DNA of 64,000 bases. It comes from Aliiroseovarius sp. F47248L. GTDB taxonomy: Bacteria; Pseudomonadota; Alphaproteobacteria; Rhodobacterales; Rhodobacteraceae. The position numbers and the translations under genes were made by a program. The notes under the pieces are model-generated. The model saw nothing but the letters and a program-made list of their open reading frames with translations. It ran no database searches and was not told the origin of the DNA. The DNA lies in contig NZ_JALKBF010000001.1 of NCBI RefSeq assembly GCF_023016085.1, positions 1,488,001-1,552,000 on the forward strand, in the 5' to 3' direction. Every line of letters begins with the position of its first letter. Position 1 is the first letter of the stretch. Below, piece by piece: positions 55,133 through 64,000 of this stretch.

Positions 55133-55618
55133 TCAAACCCAGCGACGCACCTGCCCGGACCAGTCGATGAAAGCGTGACCGAAATTGGCGGTCAACGCCT
55201 GTTCTTCCCACAAAATGAACCGCTTGGTGATAATAGTGGTGAACACTGGCACAAGCAGCAACGCTGGCAACACATCCCACCTAAGTATAAGACCCGTCAG
55301 GATCATTGCGTCGCCCAGATAGATGGGATTGCGTGTCCAGCGGTAGATCCCGCGCGTCAGCAAAACTGTCGGCTGTTCGCCGGGGATTACGGTGGTGCGG
55401 GCACGCATGAATTCCCACATCGCTATCCCCAGCAGACAAAGACCAAGCACGATCAGCAGATTTCCCAACCAATATGTGATACTCAGACCGAAGCCCATCC
55501 CGGGCGCGACATGGTCCAAACCGAAAGCCAATGCGATCATTGCCACCAGCCAGACCGGCGGCATATCAAGCCAGCGGATCAGATGTTTCATCAAGGTACT
55601 AAATTTGGGTCGTTCCAT
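55133..55618 (-). CDS. Isoprenylcysteine carboxyl methyltransferase-family membrane protein
   Basis: A 161-residue membrane protein with four or five hydrophobic segments and the family C-terminal motif: GIYRWTRNPIYLGDAMILTG, then EEQALTANFGHAFIDW. This resembles the PEMT/ICMT fold, whose bacterial members are mostly of unknown substrate. The ATG at 55616-55618 is chosen because the longer frame upstream adds 46 residues without family likeness. It diverges from the kynureninase gene. Confidence 0.85.
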   Translation of the reverse strand: MERPKFSTLMKHLIRWLDMPPVWLVAMIALAFGLDHVAPGMGFGLSITYWLGNLLIVLGLCLLGIAMWEFMRARTTVIPGEQPTVLLTRGIYRWTRNPIYLGDAMILTGLILRWDVLPALLLVPVFTTIITKRFILWEEQALTANFGHAFIDWSGQVRRWV

Positions 55619-55733
55619 GTTGCAAAAGTTGTAATGGATCAGGGGCGATGTGCAACGCCGATTGCACAGATATCTCCCTTGTCCGCGGCTGCGAAATGCA
55701 TACTCTGCCTTCAAACCACAGCCGGGGGACAAA

Positions 55734-56936
55734 ATGACTGACTTCAGCAGCACCAAACCGCTTTTTGCCCTTCCAGAAGGCGTGACCTATTTGGACGGGA
55801 ACTCGCTTGGCCCCTTGCCGATTGCAGCCAAGGAGCGCGTGACGGCCTGCCTGCGGGATGAATGGGGCGAAATGCTGATCACCGGGTGGAACAAGGCAGG
55901 TTGGATGGACCAGCCACGCGCCTTGGGGGATCGGATTGGGCGGTTGATCGGCGCAGCGCCGGGCAGCACGGTTGTTGGCGACACCTTGTCAATCAAGGTC
56001 TATCAGGCGCTGGCTTCAGCGCTGGAACTGCGCCCCGACCGCCGGGTGATCTTGTCTGACAGTGGCAACTTTCCCACTGACCTTTACATGGCTGACGGGC
56101 TGGCACGGTCGCTTGGCCAAGGCCACCGGATCGAGACCCCTCCCCCCGAGGAGGTTGGCGACCGAATTGCCGCGATTGGCGAAGACCTTGCCGCGTTAAT
56201 GCTGACCGAGGTCGATTACCGCACCGGACGGCGGCACGATATGGCCGCGCTGACTAAGGCCGCACACAAGGTAGGCGCGCTGGTGATTTGGGATCTGGCC
56301 CACTCGGCGGGAGCTTTTGCAGTGGATGTAGGTGGCACGGATGCGGACTTCGCGGTCGGCTGCACTTACAAATATCTGAATGGCGGCCCAGGTGCGCCTG
56401 CGTTCATCTATGTTGCACCGCGCCTTGCCGATCAGGTGCGACCTGCCCTGTCAGGTTGGTTGGGCCACGACGCACCGTTCGCGTTCGACCCTGATTATCG
56501 CCCCGGCCCCGGCATTGACCGGATGCGCGTCGGCACGCCGCCCGTCGTTCAAATGGCCGCGTTGGAGGCCGCATTGGATATCTGGGACAACGTGGACATG
56601 AACGCCTTGCGCACCCAATCCGTCGTGCTGTGCGAACGGTTCATTAAGGGGGTTGAGGCCACCTGCCCAGACCTAGCCCTTGCCAGCCCGCGCGATGCAG
56701 CGATGCGCGGGTCTCAGGTCAGTTTCCGGTTCGAACATGGCTATGCGGCGATGCAGGCTTTGATCGCACGTGGCGTGATCGGTGATTTCCGCGCGCCGGA
56801 TATCATGCGGTTCGGTTTCACGCCACTTTATATCGACGAAGGGGATGTCGACAGCGCCGTGGAGACCCTGTCTGACATCATGGCGACGCGCAAATGGGAC
56901 CGGCCCGAGTATCACACCCGGGCCGCCGTGACTTGA
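55734..56936 (+). CDS. kynU: Kynureninase
   Basis: A 400-residue PLP enzyme cleaving kynurenine to anthranilate and alanine in tryptophan breakdown. Family features are the opening YLDGNSLGPLP, the block LSDSGNFPTDLYMADGL, the Asp in WDLAHSAGAFAVD, and the PLP lysine in GCTYKYLNGGPGAPAF. The ATG at 55734 follows GGGGGA; the longer frame from 55650 is unlikely. No other kyn genes are in the window. Its stop is one base from the convergent pirin stop. Confidence 0.95.
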   Translation: MTDFSSTKPLFALPEGVTYLDGNSLGPLPIAAKERVTACLRDEWGEMLITGWNKAGWMDQPRALGDRIGRLIGAAPGSTVVGDTLSIKVYQALASALELRPDRRVILSDSGNFPTDLYMADGLARSLGQGHRIETPPPEEVGDRIAAIGEDLAALMLTEVDYRTGRRHDMAALTKAAHKVGALVIWDLAHSAGAFAVDVGGTDADFAVGCTYKYLNGGPGAPAFIYVAPRLADQVRPALSGWLGHDAPFAFDPDYRPGPGIDRMRVGTPPVVQMAALEAALDIWDNVDMNALRTQSVVLCERFIKGVEATCPDLALASPRDAAMRGSQVSFRFEHGYAAMQALIARGVIGDFRAPDIMRFGFTPLYIDEGDVDSAVETLSDIMATRKWDRPEYHTRAAVT

Positions 56937-56937
56937 T

Positions 56938-57849
56938 CTAATGCGCGGGGCGGATAAATGTCCCGTTGCGCAGATCGGCCATGGCCTGACGCAGTTCGTC
57001 CTTGGTGTTCATCACAATCGGGCCATGCCACGCGACGGGTTCACGGATCGGTGTGCCTGCGACCAATAGAAAGCGCACACCTTCAGGTCCCGCCTGCACG
57101 CGCACATCATCGCCCGCGCCAAAGCGCACAACGGTGCGGTTGCCGGACAAGTCGCGGATGTTGACCTCCTGCCCCATAACCTCTTTTTCCAGAAGCACAC
57201 CCTGCGGTGCGGCCGCGTCGGTGAACGCACCCGCACCTTCAAAGATGTAGGCAAAGGCTTGACGGCGCGTGTCCACGGGGAAGGTCTTTGTGACACCAGC
57301 GGGCACGCTGATATCCAGATACAGCGGGTCCGCCGCGATCCCGTCCACGGGACCTGACTTGCCCCAGAAATCACCGACGACGACGCGCACCTTGGTGCCA
57401 TCATCTTCCTCGATCACCGGAATTTCGACCGAGGGCACGTCCTGATACTTCGGCGCGGTCATCTTCAGGTCACGCGGCAGGTTGGCCCAAAGCTGGAAAC
57501 CGTGCATCTGCCCCTTGGTGTTTGCGTGGGGCATCTCCTGATGCATGATGCCAGAGCCTGCGGTCATCCACTGTATGTCACCCGCACCAAGACGGCCGGT
57601 GTTGCCAAGGCTGTCCTCATGCTCGACCTCGCCCGCCAGCACATAAGTGATCGTCTCGATCCCCCGATGTGGGTGCCACGGAAAGCCTTTTTCAGACAAG
57701 CGCGGATCATCGTTGCGGAAGTCGTCGAACAACAGGAACGGGTCATAGGCTTCCGGCTCGTGGAAGCCGAAGGCGCGATGCAGGTGAACGCCTGCACCCT
57801 CCAGCGTGGGTTTCGACTGCGTGGCCGACAAAACAGGACGAATGGACAT
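56938..57849 (-). CDS. Pirin family protein
   Basis: A 303-residue bicupin protein. The metal-binding N-terminal cupin shows FLLFDDFRNDDPRL, then FPWHPHRGIETITYVL and GIMHQEMPH, holding the three His and one Glu of pirins. The C-terminal cupin (PEGVRFLLVAGTPIREPVAW) is present. Bacterial pirins vary: some act as quercetinases, some bind metabolic enzymes. No function can be fixed here. Confidence 0.93.
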   Translation of the reverse strand: MSIRPVLSATQSKPTLEGAGVHLHRAFGFHEPEAYDPFLLFDDFRNDDPRLSEKGFPWHPHRGIETITYVLAGEVEHEDSLGNTGRLGAGDIQWMTAGSGIMHQEMPHANTKGQMHGFQLWANLPRDLKMTAPKYQDVPSVEIPVIEEDDGTKVRVVVGDFWGKSGPVDGIAADPLYLDISVPAGVTKTFPVDTRRQAFAYIFEGAGAFTDAAAPQGVLLEKEVMGQEVNIRDLSGNRTVVRFGAGDDVRVQAGPEGVRFLLVAGTPIREPVAWHGPIVMNTKDELRQAMADLRNGTFIRPAH

Positions 57850-58027
57850 GTGATCCCCCTTTCAGAAGGTCAAATAACGTTGACCTCAATCTAGGCACGG
57901 CCTGCTTGTTCTACAATTGCGCACAGCATAACAACACGTTTGCATTTTTGCACAAAACGCATAGGGGAAAGCGCGCCGGGCATATTCCTGCTATACTTGC
58001 AGCATTCTTTTATGGATTGAGGCAATC

Positions 58028-59221
58028 ATGGCCCAGCATTTCACCGACGCCGAATGGCTTGAGATCGAGGCGCATCTGGACGCGGCCCTTGCGCAGGATC
58101 CGCAAGCCTATGGCCTGCCCGAACGACGTGACGAGTCGGTGATCCTGATGTCGTGGAACATCCGCAAATTTGGTGCCGTGGCTGATCGGGATGGTCTGAA
58201 GAAAAGCGCGGGCGCAACGCGGATGATCGAACGGATCACGGCACAGGCCGATCTGTTGTCGATACAGGAACAACAAGACGACACCGGCGCGCTTGAGGCA
58301 TTGGTTGCGTCCCAAAACGGTGCTTACAGCGTGATCTACAGCGACGTCACCGGGCGCAGCCCCGGTTACAAGGGCATGTCCGAGCGGTTTGCGTTTCTGT
58401 ATCGTCATGACCGCTTGCATTTGGGAAATCTGGCATCTGACCTCTCCTATGACCGCACCGCAATTGCCGCAAACATGAACGAGGCGCTGAAAGAATCCTT
58501 CGACACCAGCGTACCCGGGCAGGATGACCCCGGCTATCTGGAGCAATTGATGAATTGGGTCCAGAACACCACGCGGCTTATGGGATCGCAGTTTTCAAAA
58601 TTCGTACAGTTTATTCGCAGCCCGTATTTGGTCGAGTTCCTGATCGACGGGCCGGATGGGCAATACGAGGTCTACGCGGTCAATGCCCATCTAGTATCCG
58701 GCAAAAAGAATGAACGCGAACAAGAGTTTTTCGCCTTGCTGGAATGGTTGCTACATGACAGCCGCAAGACGGTCAGCAAACGCAGTAAGATCATTCTGAT
58801 CATGGGGGACCTTAATCTGGATTTCGACAAGTCCAACGAAGACCGGAGGATCGGGATCGAAAACTATGTCACCGGGATCAATGCAAAGCGACGGCTGGAT
58901 GCTAAGGTGAATTTTCCGTTCTTAGACGGTAGTTTCAACACCAACGCGCGACGCACGCAGACCTATGATCACATCGCTTGGCTGGCCGATGACACACGCC
59001 TTCCGCGCGGGCGGCATAACAATCTGTCGGGTACACTTGGTCCAGACCAGTTCGATTACGGCATGTTCGATTTCACGCAGTTGTTCATGGATGCTGGGCC
59101 CGGCCTTTTGCCAGATGGCACACCCGACTATGACCGCTTTGCCCACGATCTGTCAGACCATATGCCGATTTGGATCAGGCTACCCATTCCCAGCACGACA
59201 CAGCACAGGTTTATTGTGTGA
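58028..59221 (+). CDS. Endonuclease/exonuclease/phosphatase (DNase I-fold) protein
   Basis: A 397-residue protein of the DNase I-like fold. Motifs in order are MSWNIRKFG near residue 41, LLSIQEQ near 76 (metal-binding Glu), VNAHLVSG near 219, MGDLNLDF near 259, YDHIAW near 315 and SDHMPIWIRL near 380, giving the complete catalytic set. No signal peptide, so it is probably cytoplasmic. The substrate could be DNA, a phospholipid or a phosphate ester. The C-terminus overlaps the convergent pilus gene by 11 bases. Confidence 0.88.
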   Translation: MAQHFTDAEWLEIEAHLDAALAQDPQAYGLPERRDESVILMSWNIRKFGAVADRDGLKKSAGATRMIERITAQADLLSIQEQQDDTGALEALVASQNGAYSVIYSDVTGRSPGYKGMSERFAFLYRHDRLHLGNLASDLSYDRTAIAANMNEALKESFDTSVPGQDDPGYLEQLMNWVQNTTRLMGSQFSKFVQFIRSPYLVEFLIDGPDGQYEVYAVNAHLVSGKKNEREQEFFALLEWLLHDSRKTVSKRSKIILIMGDLNLDFDKSNEDRRIGIENYVTGINAKRRLDAKVNFPFLDGSFNTNARRTQTYDHIAWLADDTRLPRGRHNNLSGTLGPDQFDYGMFDFTQLFMDAGPGLLPDGTPDYDRFAHDLSDHMPIWIRLPIPSTTQHRFIV

Positions 59222-59861
59222 CTGGCACCGGGCAAGGGTTTGCTTGAGTGTCGAAACACAAAGTCTGATACTCGCGCGGGCTGGTGACGACCACATGTTC
59301 GGTGTTGCGCGGATAAATTCCGGTCCAGAAACCAGCAAATGGCGGTTCATACTTCGCGACGGTTTCCACCACAATCAACTCTTCACCATCATACATCTTC
59401 GGAATATGTGGCCCCAGATACTGACGCATGGTTGGTTGCGTGTGAGGGTTGATGCCACTGCCGTTGCTGACCTGTGAATCGCCCGGGTCCAGCGTCAACT
59501 TGCGCGGAATCGCGTCGTTGCATTCCGCAGCGGTGAGTTCGCATTTCACAACCGTGACACGCACCCAGCTTTCTTCCCCGGTGCGTGACATATACTCAAA
59601 AAGCTCGTCCAGCCCTTCCAATGTGATGCGATCATATTTGTCGATCCGTGACAGGAAATCCGAGACAGCATAATTCGCTTTCAGGGCCAGGCTTTGGTGG
59701 CGATAGGCGTCGAAATAGGTATGCACTGCCTGAAGACCGAACAGAAGAAGCGGAAGAATGATAACGCTTTCGATGGTCACGGTCCCCCGCTCGGTTCGAA
59801 CGAACCGAGCTAGACGCTGACCCAGAGCAGCACGCATTTGGCTAAGGATTGTGTTTGTCAT
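59211..59861 (-). CDS. TadE-like pseudopilin/pilus assembly protein
   Basis: A 216-residue protein with a prepilin-like start: a basic stretch, then ERGTVTIESVIILPLLLFGLQAVHTYF (about 24-50), which is the TadE pattern with a conserved Glu inside the hydrophobic helix. The rest is a periplasmic domain with four Cys. The ATG at 59861 follows AGGGGTGAGC; the longer frame to 60092 runs over the next gene and is rejected. It is the last of three same-strand genes of Tad type. Confidence 0.75.
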   Translation of the reverse strand: MTNTILSQMRAALGQRLARFVRTERGTVTIESVIILPLLLFGLQAVHTYFDAYRHQSLALKANYAVSDFLSRIDKYDRITLEGLDELFEYMSRTGEESWVRVTVVKCELTAAECNDAIPRKLTLDPGDSQVSNGSGINPHTQPTMRQYLGPHIPKMYDGEELIVVETVAKYEPPFAGFWTGIYPRNTEHVVVTSPREYQTLCFDTQANPCPVPVTQ

Positions 59862-59869
59862 GCTCACCC

Positions 59870-60400
59870 CTATGGCTCGTTCACAAAGGTTGACACTGCA
59901 ACAATTGACACGCCACCGGACGGGTCGCGCGGCAAGCCCATTACATACGGAGTTGTGCCAAAAAACGGATCGCGCACAAGACAGGCACGTACCAACATAA
60001 GATCGCCGCCGCCACCCGGAGCATAGGTCGTCAGAGGTTTGATATTCTGGGCACGGTCCACACAGGGGATCGCTCCGGTGGGCAGGTTCCAACTGCCTTG
60101 ATCGACCAGCCGCAGGTCAACCGAAATTTCGTCTTCGCAATTTCGGAACAGGATCGTGTCTTCGCAGATGGCTTTCTTGAAATCAGCCAGATTGGCAGGA
60201 CGGCTGACGCCCAGCCGCAGCTCACGCACGTTCAAATCCAGTGCGCGTTCCAGCATCATCGAGCGCATCCCGTAAAAGCTCAGTTCGAACGATGTCAGGA
60301 ATAACGTCATGAACAATGGGAACCATAACACGAATTCGACGGTCGAGCTGCCATCGGACGCGCGCATCCGCCGCCAATATGCCTGCAATACCTGTTTCAT
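59870..60400 (-). CDS. TadE-like pseudopilin
   Basis: A 176-residue protein with the same layout as its downstream neighbour: RMRASDGSSTVEFVLWFPLFMTLFLTSFEL at the N-terminus, with the TadE Glu in STVEF, then a periplasmic part with three Cys. It lies 8 bases upstream of the next pilus gene, so the two are coupled. A gap of about 95 bases separates it from the vWA-domain gene. Confidence 0.78.
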   Translation of the reverse strand: MKQVLQAYWRRMRASDGSSTVEFVLWFPLFMTLFLTSFELSFYGMRSMMLERALDLNVRELRLGVSRPANLADFKKAICEDTILFRNCEDEISVDLRLVDQGSWNLPTGAIPCVDRAQNIKPLTTYAPGGGGDLMLVRACLVRDPFFGTTPYVMGLPRDPSGGVSIVAVSTFVNEP

Positions 60401-60495
60401 TCGTTACATTCCGTTCTACGTTTCGCCTCGATACAGGCGCAAAAGAAAACACGTGGTTACTTTGGGCTGCTCTTCGCACGCGCAGCCCAGCGTTG

Positions 60496-62325
60496 TCAGT
60501 TGATCAGCCGCAATTTGTTGATGTCTGCAGCGATCTTCGAGAACACTTGTGACAAGTTCACACTGCTGTCGCCTTTGGTCACCTTATAGTGCAGGCGTTT
60601 GCCTCCTTTTACAGATGCACAGGATTCCAGCGAGCTTGTATCTGTTGACGAGCTTGTCTCCATCTCGATCGTATAGATTGTCATCCCGGCGTTCTTCGCG
60701 GCGGTGCATTGATCGCGCAAACGTTCATCAATATCACCAATTCCGGCCAGGTCACCATCCGAGTTGTTGCTGTTCGAGATCTTTCGGCCAGGGTCTCCAA
60801 GCCAGCTAAACCGATCGACATAGCCCCAGACAAAATCCATTTTCCAGAAATTTTGCCAAGACAGACGGGTCGGTTCTGCGACGCGCGGTGTTTCCCAACT
60901 GCTGGTCCCTGTCTCAGTAGCGCAGACATAATCATATGATCCGCTAAAGCAATCGTCAGGGTCATCTCCAAATGGATGATCATGCCATTCGGTCCGAGGA
61001 GAGTTTCTCGACCCACGGTAATAGAACCACAGATACTCATCTGTACTGGACTTATAGACTGACATGATTTCGCGCTCTTTGTCCCGACCGCGGCTGTCTT
61101 TATAAGGCGCATTGGTTAGCCAGAACGGTGAAGGTCCAGTGCGATAGCCATCATACAAGTGATGGTGGTTGGTGTTCTGACCATCCGTCATCAACACGAG
61201 GAATTTCGAGGATGACGTAGTTGCCGGGTTATACGGGCGGCCAGCAAACTTGCTGTTCACAACACCGTCCCCGATCAGGCTGGTGATCGCAGGCTCGGCT
61301 TCATGGTGCAGAAGGGCCGCGCCCCATTTCACCCCGATGTCAATCGCGGTGTCACCCTCGGCTCGCAGGGCTTCGATCTTGGTTTTCATGACGGTCGGCG
61401 AATGCTCAAAGGTCACAATCTCGCGCCAGCCATCCGTATGGCAGGACAGGTAGGCATCAGAGTTGGTGTTCTTGTAGCTTCCGCCATACCGATAGAACTT
61501 CGCCGCTTGCCGAATGATCCTTGTCGGATCCGCGATTGGATCGGCATCTGACATGACCCCCGCCTGATTGAACTGTGCGTCCTCAAATGTTGCACAATAG
61601 GCGTCCGTCTGCGCGTCCATCCGGTTGAACTTGGTCAGCAATGTCTGCCCAACATTCACCTGCGTCGAATATGGCACCAACGAGATTGACGTCTTGAAGT
61701 TGTCAATCGTGCAGTCGGTCGACTTGCTGCCGTCATTGGGGTTGCACAAAAGCAGGTTCGAAAATTCTTTCGCGGCCTTGCGCAGCTCGTAAATCTTTGT
61801 ATTTCCCGTCGTCGCATTATCGTTCATCGACCCGGACACGTCCACCACCAGCGAAATTTCGGTCAACTGGTTGATCTTCGCCGCCCCGCCGCTGGCTGGT
61901 GCATTCATGAAGTCGACACCAACCGCGCCAAGGAACGGCATGCCTACTCTCATATTCGCGGTGGCTGTCACCATCGTGCCATCGGACGCGACCGTCACTT
62001 TTACATCTTCTCTTTTGATGTAGTTGCCCAGCCCGGAACGTGCAAAATAATCTAGAACCACATCTTTGCGGTCGTTTTCCTGATCGGGATGCGCTGCTGC
62101 CAAAAGCGCGCGATCCATGGTCGCCTGCAAGCGCGTCCGCTGAAGCTCGTATCGCATAAGATCGACAGATAAGCCCGAGACAATTAGCAGCGTGATGAAC
62201 AGAAACATTGCGAGGATGAACATCGCGCCATCCTCGTCATCTGCAAATTTGCCGATACGTCCCCAGCGCAAATGGCCGGTCAGCCGTGAATTCATAATCC
62301 CCAAGCGGTCCCTACGTCGCGCCAT
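60496..62325 (-). CDS. TadG-like pilus protein with von Willebrand factor A domain
   Basis: A 609-residue protein with a short basic N-terminus, one membrane helix (AMFILAMFLFITLLIVSGLSVDLMRYE, about 34-60) typical of TadG, and a large periplasmic vWA domain. The metal-ion-dependent adhesion motif DVSGSMND is at about 162-169, and VLMTDGQNTNHHH and IYTIEMETS fit later vWA strands. The ATG at 62325 follows GGGAG at 6 bases; ATG 62343 is the alternative. With the two TadE-like genes it forms a pseudopilin set for surface attachment. The Tad secretion genes are not nearby. Confidence 0.82.
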   Translation of the reverse strand: MARRRDRLGIMNSRLTGHLRWGRIGKFADDEDGAMFILAMFLFITLLIVSGLSVDLMRYELQRTRLQATMDRALLAAAHPDQENDRKDVVLDYFARSGLGNYIKREDVKVTVASDGTMVTATANMRVGMPFLGAVGVDFMNAPASGGAAKINQLTEISLVVDVSGSMNDNATTGNTKIYELRKAAKEFSNLLLCNPNDGSKSTDCTIDNFKTSISLVPYSTQVNVGQTLLTKFNRMDAQTDAYCATFEDAQFNQAGVMSDADPIADPTRIIRQAAKFYRYGGSYKNTNSDAYLSCHTDGWREIVTFEHSPTVMKTKIEALRAEGDTAIDIGVKWGAALLHHEAEPAITSLIGDGVVNSKFAGRPYNPATTSSSKFLVLMTDGQNTNHHHLYDGYRTGPSPFWLTNAPYKDSRGRDKEREIMSVYKSSTDEYLWFYYRGSRNSPRTEWHDHPFGDDPDDCFSGSYDYVCATETGTSSWETPRVAEPTRLSWQNFWKMDFVWGYVDRFSWLGDPGRKISNSNNSDGDLAGIGDIDERLRDQCTAAKNAGMTIYTIEMETSSSTDTSSLESCASVKGGKRLHYKVTKGDSSVNLSQVFSKIAADINKLRLIN

Positions 62326-62642
62326 TTCGAACTCCCTTCCCATGCCCCCGCACGGTACAACTCGTAAACCAATACACGGTTTAACCTATTTGTAGATTAT
62401 CAATGGCTGTGGCGAAACTAAGGCATTTTTTTAACAAATATGATTTTATCCATAGAATGACACGTTATTGTTCGCGCTAAGGCGACAGAAACTGCACAAA
62501 GCGACCTCTGACCCAGCTTGCGCACCAATCGCACAGGGATTGCGGGGGTGGCATTGGTGGCAATTAAGCCTAACCTGTTCAAAGAAGCGCCGCAGGAATT
62601 GATTCTGCGGCAGCGCAGAAAAGACCTCAGAGGTGTAAAAAA
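62326..62642. other. Divergent promoter region, tadG-like/gdhA
   Basis: A 317-base gap between two divergent genes. It must carry both promoters. The only clear structure is the hairpin at 62589-62611 in the gdhA leader. The part near the tadG-like gene is AT-rich (about 62,390-62,460). No other gene is seen. Confidence 0.5.
62589..62611 (+). promoter_or_regulatory. Hairpin in gdhA leader
   Basis: GCCGCAG (62589-62595) and CTGCGGC (62605-62611) form a perfect 7-bp stem with a 9-base loop, ending 31 bases before the gdhA start. It lacks a T-run. A role in leader regulation or mRNA stability is possible. Confidence 0.35.
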
Positions 62643-64000
62643 ATGGCTGATATGGCTAATATCAAAGAGCCGAGTTTCCGCGATTCCGTAAACCTGATGT
62701 TCGACCGGGCGGTCGCATTGATGGATATTCCCACCGGTTTGAAAGAGAAAATTCGCGTCTGTAACTCGACCTATACAGTTCGATTTGGTGTGCGGCTCAG
62801 GGGGGAAATTCGCACCTTCACCGGGTACAGATCTGTCCATTCTGAACATATGGAACCCGTTAAAGGCGGCATCCGCTATGCCTCGGCTGTAAACCAGGAC
62901 GAGGTCGAGGCGCTGGCTGCTCTGATGACCTTCAAATGCGCGCTGGTGGAAACACCGTTCGGGGGATCGAAAGGCGGGCTGTGCATCGAACCCCGCGACT
63001 ATGAAGAACACGAGTTAGAGCTGATCACGCGTCGCTTTGCGTATGAGTTGGCCAAGCGTGACCTGATCAACCCGTCGCAGAACGTCCCCGCGCCCGACAT
63101 GGGCACCGGCGAACGCGAGATGGCGTGGATCGCCGACCAATACGCGCGCATGAACACGACCGATATCAACGCACGGGCCTGTGTGACTGGCAAACCCACC
63201 CATGCCGGCGGCATTGCTGGCCGGGTCGAAGCCACCGGGCGCGGTGTTCAATATGCCCTGCGCGAGTTCTTCCGCCATCCCGAAGATGTCGCGATCGCAA
63301 ACTTGTCTGGCAAACTGGAGGGCAAGCGCATTGTTGTGCAGGGTTTGGGGAATGTGGGTTATCACGCCGCCAAGTTCCTGTCGGAAGAGGACGGTGCGAA
63401 AATCGTCGGTATCATTGAACGTGACGGCGCATTGGTGAACGACGATGGGCTGGATGTCGAAGCCGTTCACCAGTGGATCGTGCAACATGGCGGCGTCAAA
63501 GGGTTCGGCGATGCGAAGTATCATGAAGACGGGGCGAAGGTTCTGGAATCTGACTGTGACATTCTGATCCCCGCAGCGCTTGAAGGGGTCATCAACCTGT
63601 CCAATGCGGATCGCATTCAGGCACCTTTGATCATCGAAGCGGCCAACGGGCCTTTGACCTCGGGCGCGGATGAAATTCTGCGAAAAAAAGGCACGGTGAT
63701 CATTCCTGACCTTTATGCCAACGCGGGCGGTGTGACCGTCAGCTATTTCGAGTGGGTCAAGAACCTGAGCCACATCCGCTTCGGTCGGATGCAACGCCGT
63801 CAGGAAGAAGCCCGTCACCAACTGGTGGTGGACGAACTGGAGCGGCTGGATCGTTACCTTGGCGATGCGTGGTCGATGACACCGCAATTCAAGGAAAAAT
63901 ACTTGCGCGGCGCGGATGAACTGGAGCTTGTACGCTCGGGTTTGGATGACACAATGCGCACCGCCTATCAGGACATGCGAGAGGTCTGGCATTCCCGTGA
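62643..64000 (+). CDS. gdhA: Glutamate dehydrogenase (Glu/Leu/Phe/Val family), 3' end missing
   Basis: The frame opens at ATG 62643 (after AGAGGTG) and runs off the right edge after 452 codons; most members have about 475 residues, so only a short C-terminal part is missing. It interconverts glutamate and 2-oxoglutarate with ammonia. Substrate and catalytic lysines are K74 (EPVKGGIRY), K98 (TFKCAL) and K110 (PFGGSKGG), and the catalytic Asp is in VPAPDMGTGE. The NAD(P) Rossmann motif is VQGLGNVGYHAAKFL. Cofactor choice cannot be told by eye. Confidence 0.95.
   Translation, partial: MADMANIKEPSFRDSVNLMFDRAVALMDIPTGLKEKIRVCNSTYTVRFGVRLRGEIRTFTGYRSVHSEHMEPVKGGIRYASAVNQDEVEALAALMTFKCALVETPFGGSKGGLCIEPRDYEEHELELITRRFAYELAKRDLINPSQNVPAPDMGTGEREMAWIADQYARMNTTDINARACVTGKPTHAGGIAGRVEATGRGVQYALREFFRHPEDVAIANLSGKLEGKRIVVQGLGNVGYHAAKFLSEEDGAKIVGIIERDGALVNDDGLDVEAVHQWIVQHGGVKGFGDAKYHEDGAKVLESDCDILIPAALEGVINLSNADRIQAPLIIEAANGPLTSGADEILRKKGTVIIPDLYANAGGVTVSYFEWVKNLSHIRFGRMQRRQEEARHQLVVDELERLDRYLGDAWSMTPQFKEKYLRGADELELVRSGLDDTMRTAYQDMREVWHSR

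Noticed and set aside
59862..60092. N-terminal extension of the last TadE-like gene
   Set aside because: It would lie inside the upstream pilus gene in another frame; the ATG at 59861 has a good ribosome-binding site and gives a normal prepilin-like start.

Overview
The window comes from an alphaproteobacterium of the Rhodobacteraceae (Roseobacter group). The core part is GC-rich (one sampled 60-base line, 30421-30480, has 40 G/C). Gene order is typical of that family: lptF-lptG-lptD-surA-pdxA-rsmA, recN-bamD-lpxC-ftsZ-ftsA-ftsQ-ddl-murB-(DUF2484)x2-murC-murG-ftsW, and pntAB. No rRNA gene, intact tRNA gene or CRISPR array was seen.

Region 1 (1 to about 16,916) is the right part of an integrative element. 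It ends in a 3' fragment of a tRNA-Asn gene (about 16,870-16,916), next to a tyrosine integrase (15,622-16,728, minus strand). The fragment lacks the 5' half of the tRNA, so the intact tRNA-Asn and the other end of the element should lie to the left of the window. From left to right the element carries: a partial RNase H-fold protein; a two-helix membrane protein; a mobilisation module (small protein, VirD4/HerA-like ATPase, replication-relaxation protein); a type I restriction-modification operon on the minus strand (hsdM-hsdS-Abi-like gene-hsdR); an AlpA-like regulator; a low-GC two-gene cassette of unknown function (11,864-15,413); and the integrase. hsdM is interrupted by an in-frame TAA after codon 76. 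The unknown cassette lies between two diverged, gap-free 90-bp copies of the alpA promoter and start region (70 of 90 bases identical, offset 3,954). The left copy heads an intact alpA; the right copy is cut after about ten codons.

Region 2 (about 17-24 kb) holds housekeeping genes: a TfoX C-terminal-domain protein, ndk, an ABC-F ATPase, a MarC-family protein, a membrane-anchored aspartic protease, holC and pepA. Region 3 (23.9-31.5 kb) is an outer-membrane biogenesis operon: lptF, lptG, lptD, surA, pdxA and rsmA on the plus strand, with most junctions overlapping as ATGA. Region 4 (31.5-36.3 kb) holds a ClC chloride/proton transporter, an FAD-linked D-lactate/glycolate-type dehydrogenase and recN. 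Region 5 (36.3-50.7 kb, minus strand) is the cell-wall and division cluster, unusual in having an APC amino-acid permease between murC and the DUF2484-murB genes.

Region 6 (50.9-55.6 kb, minus) has a DMT exporter, pntB, pntA and an isoprenylcysteine methyltransferase-like protein. Region 7 (55.7-64 kb) has kynureninase, pirin, a DNase I-fold hydrolase, three Tad-type pseudopilin/TadG-like genes on the minus strand, and a glutamate dehydrogenase that runs off the right edge.

The best candidate for an undescribed system is the two-gene cassette at 11,864-15,413. Next are the split hsdM and the Abi-like gene embedded in the hsd operon. All functional assignments come from reading motifs and gene order; no database search was run.
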